This document shows, one piece after another, positions 59,982 to 64,000 of a stretch of 64,000 nt of DNA; positions within the stretch are counted from its first letter, which is position 1, and each line of letters begins with the position of its first letter. The stretch covers positions 641,751 through 705,750 of the forward strand of contig DASXVV010000009.1 in NCBI GenBank assembly GCA_036504035.1, in the 5' to 3' direction. The notes beneath the pieces are model-generated. The model was given only the letters and a program-made list of their open reading frames with translations. It was not told where the DNA came from and made no database searches. A program made the position numbers and the translations under genes. The DNA comes from Candidatus Deferrimicrobiaceae bacterium (GTDB lineage Bacteria > Desulfobacterota > Deferrimicrobia > Deferrimicrobiales > Deferrimicrobiaceae).

Positions 59982-60443
59982 CTATTGCTTCTTATCGGGA
60001 TAGATCTCGAACAACACGTAAGCCTTCTGGTCCACATCGTAGACGGCACCCAGGTAATCGTCCCCGCCCGAGCTGCTGTCCCCGACCCCATTCAACCATT
60101 TTTTCGACGTCACGAAATCCAGATTTTCATAATAATAGCTGACCCCGATCATCCGCTTCCCGTTTTCGCTCACCCCAAGATAGTGCCGCTTGTATTTGCT
60201 GATCGGCTTCCGCAGGACGATCTTGTGTACCTTGATGTACCGCTTGACGTAGTCCGGTAGTGCCCGTTCCATCTCGTTGATCTGGTCGTACCCGGGGACC
60301 CAGATCTTGACGTCTTTCCGGGTCGACGGCATGTCGAGAATCACGCCGTCGAAGCCGGGGCCCGAAACCCGGGTCGCCGCGGCGTGCCCCGGAGCACAAT
60401 AGGCGCAGGCTATCAGGAGGGCCAACATGATCACATTCCGCAT
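59982..60443 (-). CDS. secreted protein of unknown function
   Basis: From ATG 60443 (GAGGAATTCCC upstream) this 153-aa protein has a signal peptide ('VIMLALLIACAYCAPGHAA') and a basic/aromatic-rich body: 'PGYDQINEMERALPDYVKRYIKVHKIVLRKPISKYKRHYLGV', 'KRMIGVSYYYENLDFV' and 'YDVDQKAYVLFEIYPDKKQ'. It forms a pair with the TonB-like lipoprotein gene 24 nt downstream. No family is recognised. Its codon use is somewhat less GC-biased than that of the core genes. Confidence 0.65.
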   Translation of the reverse strand: MRNVIMLALLIACAYCAPGHAAATRVSGPGFDGVILDMPSTRKDVKIWVPGYDQINEMERALPDYVKRYIKVHKIVLRKPISKYKRHYLGVSENGKRMIGVSYYYENLDFVTSKKWLNGVGDSSSGGDDYLGAVYDVDQKAYVLFEIYPDKKQ

Positions 60444-60555
60444 GGGAATTCCTCTTTTCATCAGATTGATCTTGCGATGCCCGCAGTGACCGCGTCGCTC
60501 TCTTTTTCCGACGCTTCCACCGCCGACGGTGTGGATCCCGACCGGGTTATTGGGT

Positions 60556-61206
60556 CTATCTGAACATCCAGGAAATCGCATACGAAGATCCCTGCGCCTT
60601 CTTCGCGATCACCTTCCAGCAAGTTGTCCACATTTCGCTGCAGACGGATCGAAGGGCGCCTCTCCGTTCCTCGCCGAACCATTCGAAGAACCCGGGCAAG
60701 GTTTTCTCCGAGCATTCCTTCCCCATCCAGAGCAACTGACAGCGGATTGCCCAGCCGTACCAGTCCTTGAGGCGGGCTTCGGCCTCTGTGCGCGAGTGGG
60801 AGAAGTAGACGTCCTGGAGGGCCAGTTTGATCAGATAAGCCCGGGCCGTTTTCAGCCGATAGCCGCAGAGCCGGGTCAAGGTTTCATCCTGCTTTTGGGT
60901 CAGGTTTTCGGGGTTCTTCAGGAAAGCATAACGGCTGCTTTTCATCATTGCGGGATAGATCTTGGATTCTTCCGTCCGCACCTCACTCAGGGCGTCGTTC
61001 ATGTGCTTGATCAGGTGGAAGGAATCAAAGGTGATTTCGGCGTTGGGCAGGGCTTCGTTGACCCCCTTGATGAACGCCTTTGACATGTCGAGGCAGGCGG
61101 CGGTGACGTTCACCGGATCCCCGTTGTGGGCCTTGAAGTCCGCAGCAAAGGCCTTGACGGTCTCATGATCGCACCCTTCGGTACCGAACAGGACTTCCGT
61201 GTTCAA
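60556..61206 (-). mobile_element. ISL3 family transposase remnant
   Basis: The 216-codon frame begins at a TTG (61206) and encodes the core of an ISL3 transposase: 'GCDHETVKAFAADFKAH', 'VTAACLDMSKAFIKGVNEALPNAEITFDSFHLIKHMNDALSEVR', and 'AYLIKLALQDVYF'. The N-terminal zinc-finger/HTH third and a proper start are missing, and the C-terminus is cut as well (stop at 60556). No inverted repeats are found around it. It is a dead fragment at the border between core genome and the integron cassettes. Confidence 0.82.
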
Positions 61207-61237
61207 GTGATCAAACCTCCAGGACGGGATGGGGCCA

Positions 61238-61352
61238 TTCTAACCCCGTTACCCACTCCAAACAGCGAGGAGCCAGCCAAAGGCGCGCTTTTGCCAACGA
61301 GAATCATAAAAGCGTGACTGAAGGAGCCGTCAGCTTCAGCCAATTGTTAGAC
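61238..61352 (-). repeat. attC-like site downstream of the kelch cassette gene (one end diverged)
   Basis: Read on the minus strand, the stretch begins GTCTAAC three bases after the kelch gene stop, continues 'AATTGGCTGAAGCTGACGG' and an AT-rich centre, and ends GGTTAGAA. The first half matches the other attC site closely (shared blocks GAGCCGTCAGC, GTGACTGAAGGA, GGCGCGC, CCAACGAGA). The final R'-type core is GTTAGAA instead of GTTAGAC, and the inner arm opposite it is diverged. It is probably the 3' edge of the array, damaged near the ISL3 remnant. Confidence 0.65.
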
Positions 61353-61355
61353 GGC

Positions 61356-63530
61356 CTATTTGGGGCAGTTACGCCCTTCGCATTCTCCTGTTTCAATATA
61401 ATAAAATGTATTTTGTCCCCTTTTCGTCCTAGATGTAATATGTCTTTTATATATCAATAGATCGATATTTAGTCCTTCGGGTATCTCACCTATATTATCA
61501 CATGTTTTATAAATTTTTCTCGAACTCAATCTCAATATATCCTTAATACTATTGGTACTGATATTTCTTGATTTCAATCTGTCATCTATATTTTTTGATT
61601 TATTATTATTGACCCAAGCTTCAAACCATTGCCTGAAATCGTCATCTGTCGATTTATTTATATATCCCTTCGAAATAAGATCGAAAACCAATTTATCTTG
61701 CTTATATAGTGAACTATTTTTAGAGATCAATGCGCATGGCCACCCTGAGCCCTCACATTTTGCATCCTTTAAATAATAAATGGTGCTATCTCCTTTGTCT
61801 CCATATGGGGTCCTGGCATTCCATGGGACAATATATACCTTTTTATTGTCAGGACACATATCCGTTGGAAACTCAAAACGTCCATCAAGGATGACATATA
61901 TATTATTTGACTCATAATCTATTTTCCAATTTGTTTTATTTCTATATTTCGAAATATCATTAACAATTGTTGGGTTGAATTTGCCATACTTATTTATTGC
62001 TTCTGTTTCCCACGCATCCAAGTAGAACGAATCTGCTCTCATAATTTTTTTGGTGAGGATCAATTCATCGAATGGATCTATTCTTGTATCGGCTTTCTTT
62101 ACACTATTTAATGATTGAGACGGAACATATTCCCGGATCGCCGGTCTACCCTCCCCACCGGAAGATGCACGCAGAGGGGGTTCCGCTCGACGGTTACCGG
62201 CTAATTCCTTGGTCCCATTCGGATTAGCCGGAAACGCATTATCTGAACTAGACGTAACAGGCGATTGCTCGTGAGGTTGACCTGAAGGTGTGGGCAGTGG
62301 GGATTCTGTTCGCCGGCCAATTGCCAATTCCTTAGCCCCGTTCTGATTAGTCGATATTGCATGATCGGGTCCAGAAGTAACATATGATAGTTCGTGAGGC
62401 TTTATTGTGGGTACAGCATATAGTTCAGCAGTAGAGTACGCACTCCTAAAACGCCCCGCCGGTCCTCCCCCCGCAAACAAAATTTTTCCATCAAGCAACT
62501 GGGTTGCTGTGTGCATAAGACGCGACCTTGACATTTTCCCTGCCAATACAGATTTACCTGCCGCCGGATCGTAAATCATAATATCTGCAATTTCTATCCT
62601 ATTTAAACCCGTATCTAAATACCCGCCCGCAAATAAAACTTTTCCATCCAGAAGAAGTGTTGCTGTGAAATCTCGGCCAGAACGGCCGTGGTTTCCGGTT
62701 CTCGAAAATGTTTCCGTCACGGGGTCATATAATTCCTGAAAATTAGGATTTTCAACCGATAACAATACCTTCCCTGTTTTAAGTAATATCGCTTTCTGAA
62801 CAATCATGATACTAGTCATCGTGCCTTTCGTTAGTGCAAATTGCCCTGTAATCGGGTCGTATAGTTCTGCATGGTCCCCCGCCATCCCCCCAACGACAAG
62901 TACTTTTCCGTTATCTAACAACGTTGCCGTGTGCTTATTTCTAAAATGATTAGTAGACCCTGTAGGTGAAAACGAATTGGAGACTGGATCGTACAATTCT
63001 GCAGACACAGATACTTTATCAATAGTTTCATTATTTCTTGCACCGCCGATAACCAATACTTTTCCATTGCCAAGTAATGTCGCAGTAAATCCTTCCCATC
63101 GTATGTATTCCATTGTGCCTACCGGGGAAAACAAACCGGTTTCCCAATCGTAAAGTTCAGCATGTTTCCCCCCTACTACCAATACCTTGCCGTTTGGGAG
63201 CCGTGTCGCTGTGTTATAACCACAGACATGCTCCATTGATCCAGTGGGAGAAAACGTTCCCATTTGAGGGTCGTACAACTCTGCCGAAGATAGACGTTCG
63301 TCCGTCCGGTCCTTATAATTGAATGTCCCGTGCCCACCAACGATTAGAACTTTTCCATTTGGCAGGAGGGTTGCGGTGTGCTGTATACGTGCCTTATTCA
63401 TTTCTCCTGTAACGCTTCCTATTAATGTATCAATCCCACCCGCTATAGAATATGAGAGTAAGTCCATAAACAAAACAAGCAATGCAACGAAATAATAATT
63501 TATTTTATTGCTATTGAACGATTTTGCCAT
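61356..63530 (-). CDS. kelch/galactose-oxidase-like beta-propeller protein carried on an integron cassette
   Basis: This 724-aa protein has an N-terminal signal anchor ('NYYFVALLVLFMDLLSYSIAGG'), then about six or seven kelch-type blades ('TATLLPNGKVLIVGGHG', 'AELYDPQMGTFSPTGSM', 'TATLLGNGKVLVIGGARNN'). A linker with a 41-residue tandem duplication follows, then a 200-residue Cys-containing C-terminal domain with no recognised family. The gene is far richer in A+T than the rest of the window and lies between two attC-like sites, so it was acquired laterally. The propeller is probably displayed outside the membrane; the ligand is unknown. Confidence 0.85.
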   Translation of the reverse strand: MAKSFNSNKINYYFVALLVLFMDLLSYSIAGGIDTLIGSVTGEMNKARIQHTATLLPNGKVLIVGGHGTFNYKDRTDERLSSAELYDPQMGTFSPTGSMEHVCGYNTATRLPNGKVLVVGGKHAELYDWETGLFSPVGTMEYIRWEGFTATLLGNGKVLVIGGARNNETIDKVSVSAELYDPVSNSFSPTGSTNHFRNKHTATLLDNGKVLVVGGMAGDHAELYDPITGQFALTKGTMTSIMIVQKAILLKTGKVLLSVENPNFQELYDPVTETFSRTGNHGRSGRDFTATLLLDGKVLFAGGYLDTGLNRIEIADIMIYDPAAGKSVLAGKMSRSRLMHTATQLLDGKILFAGGGPAGRFRSAYSTAELYAVPTIKPHELSYVTSGPDHAISTNQNGAKELAIGRRTESPLPTPSGQPHEQSPVTSSSDNAFPANPNGTKELAGNRRAEPPLRASSGGEGRPAIREYVPSQSLNSVKKADTRIDPFDELILTKKIMRADSFYLDAWETEAINKYGKFNPTIVNDISKYRNKTNWKIDYESNNIYVILDGRFEFPTDMCPDNKKVYIVPWNARTPYGDKGDSTIYYLKDAKCEGSGWPCALISKNSSLYKQDKLVFDLISKGYINKSTDDDFRQWFEAWVNNNKSKNIDDRLKSRNISTNSIKDILRLSSRKIYKTCDNIGEIPEGLNIDLLIYKRHITSRTKRGQNTFYYIETGECEGRNCPK
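62159..62404. repeat. tandem duplication in the kelch gene linker
   Basis: Two adjacent units of about 123 nt encode similar 41-residue segments. Each unit starts with a K/Q-PHE motif and ends with a SPLPTPSG- or PPLRASSG-type block. The DNA copies have diverged by substitutions but keep length, so this is an old in-frame duplication between the propeller and the C-terminal domain. Confidence 0.7.
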
Positions 63531-63545
63531 GATTTACCTCTGTCC

Positions 63546-63647
63546 GTCTAACGCTCAGGTTCAGCTGCGGGCCGAAGGCGCGCATTTTCCAACGAGATAA
63601 ATAAATACGTGACTGAAGGAGCCGTCAGCTCCAACCGTTTGTTAGAC
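63546..63647 (-). repeat. integron attC recombination site
   Basis: On the minus strand, this 102-nt element starts GTCTAAC and ends GTTAGAC, matching the RYYYAAC/GTTRRRY core sites exactly. Inner arms pair: 'GGTTGGAGCTGACGG' near the start with 'CGGCCCGCAGCTGAACC' near the end. The relE stop codon is inside the first core. Orientation, 3' of the minus-strand gene, is that of a normal integron cassette. No integrase gene lies within the window. Confidence 0.85.
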
Positions 63648-63947
63648 GCCCTTAACATTTTTATTAGGCTCTTTCGGTAATTGAGCCGTATGCCATACCG
63701 CCACTATCCATATTGTTTGATTTTGTACGCTATAGAAAAACCGATAGGGTAACACGAGCAATTCACGATATGGAAGTTCAGGGTATTCTGGAATAATACG
63801 CCCTGATAACGGGTGCTTCTCTAGCCGTTTTAGTAATTCATCCGTCTTTTTTAGAAAATTTATTGCGGCGTCAGGATTATCATTATTTATATATTTGGCA
63901 GCTGATAATAATTCGGTTTTCGCAGATGGGGTAAACCGGAGTTTCAC
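63642..63947 (-). CDS. RelE/ParE family toxin
   Basis: This 101-aa protein of the RelE/ParE plasmid-stabilisation fold has 'MKLRFTPSAKTELLSAAKYINNDNPDAAINFLKKTDELLKRLEKHPLSGRIIPEYPELPYRELLVLPYRFFYSV' and the closing strand 'IWIVAVWHTAQ', typical of the ParE/RelE2 subgroup. It starts at GTG 63947, 4 nt after the stop of the preceding antitoxin frame. Toxin-antitoxin pairs are frequent cargo of integron arrays, where they help hold the array. The stop lies in the attC core, as is usual for cassettes. Confidence 0.85.
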   Translation of the reverse strand: MKLRFTPSAKTELLSAAKYINNDNPDAAINFLKKTDELLKRLEKHPLSGRIIPEYPELPYRELLVLPYRFFYSVQNQTIWIVAVWHTAQLPKEPNKNVKGV

Positions 63948-63951
63948 AGGA

Positions 63952-64000
63952 TTATCCCTCTTTTAATAATTTATAAGCCTCGGCCATGACCGTATCTAGA
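63952..64000 (-). CDS. antitoxin, C-terminal end (runs off the window)
   Basis: The minus-strand frame ending at TAA 63952 encodes LDTVMAEAYKLLKEG at the window edge. This matches the C-terminus of small addiction-module antitoxins ('..EALKLLKEG'-like). It lies 4 nt upstream of the RelE toxin start and would be its cognate antitoxin. The start lies beyond position 64000. Confidence 0.6.
   Translation of the reverse strand, partial: LDTVMAEAYKLLKEG

Overview
This is a high-GC bacterial chromosome segment carrying one AT-rich island at the right end. Gene content suggests an anaerobic or facultatively anaerobic member of the former Deltaproteobacteria (Desulfobacterota, Geobacter-like or Deferrimicrobium-like); that placement is inference. 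Supporting traits are a selenocysteine formate dehydrogenase, the mercury-methylation pair hgcAB, a multihaem lipoprotein, rubrerythrin, tungstate uptake, a glycine cleavage system with split P-protein, and succinyl-CoA ligase.

Left part (0-21 kb): tRNA-Pro; two beta-propeller lipoproteins, one frameshifted; an Rrf2 regulator coupled to a flavin-type split-barrel protein; a trypsin-like PDZ protease; an alpha/beta hydrolase; a decayed cytochrome remnant; an SNF2 helicase with a SWIM protein; a three-gene glycosylation operon (TMTC-like GT-C/TPR protein, DPM-like GT2, STELLO-like protein); an operon of small secreted proteins and an ankyrin protein, one member of which has an in-frame UGA; then moeA and tupCBA.

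Centre (21-40 kb): a formate dehydrogenase operon (fdnG with UGA and a textbook SECIS hairpin, fdnH, an NrfD-type subunit, fdhE, an fdhD-mobA fusion). Divergent tungstate uptake and MoeA fit supply of metal cofactor to this enzyme. Next come ferritin-like and stress proteins, prfC, a Spy-like protein, a multihaem lipoprotein, DoxX, rubrerythrin, an MFS/LysR divergent pair and a His-tailed EamA transporter.

Right part (40-60 kb): thiM-thiE; gcvT-gcvH-gcvPA-gcvPB followed by lipM-lipA, so glycine cleavage sits with the enzymes that lipoylate GcvH; a DODA-type dioxygenase; hgcA-hgcB; rdgB-rph; a translation cluster (infA, SUI1, S1-like); DedA, HD-GYP, Sir2, sucD-sucC.

Right end (60.5-64 kb): an ISL3 transposase remnant followed by integron gene cassettes. 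Two attC-like sites each lie immediately 3' of a minus-strand gene: an AT-rich kelch-repeat gene and a RelE-type toxin whose antitoxin runs off the window.

The most notable observation is that hgcA appears to be longer than a normal ORF call would give. A 27-codon reading frame beginning at 48845 runs into UGA at 48926 and continues in the same frame into HgcA. A GC-rich hairpin follows the UGA with its loop at the same distance (+19) as in the certain fdnG SECIS. This predicts a Cys-Sec pair at the HgcA N-terminus. A second candidate selenoprotein lies at 14807-15523.
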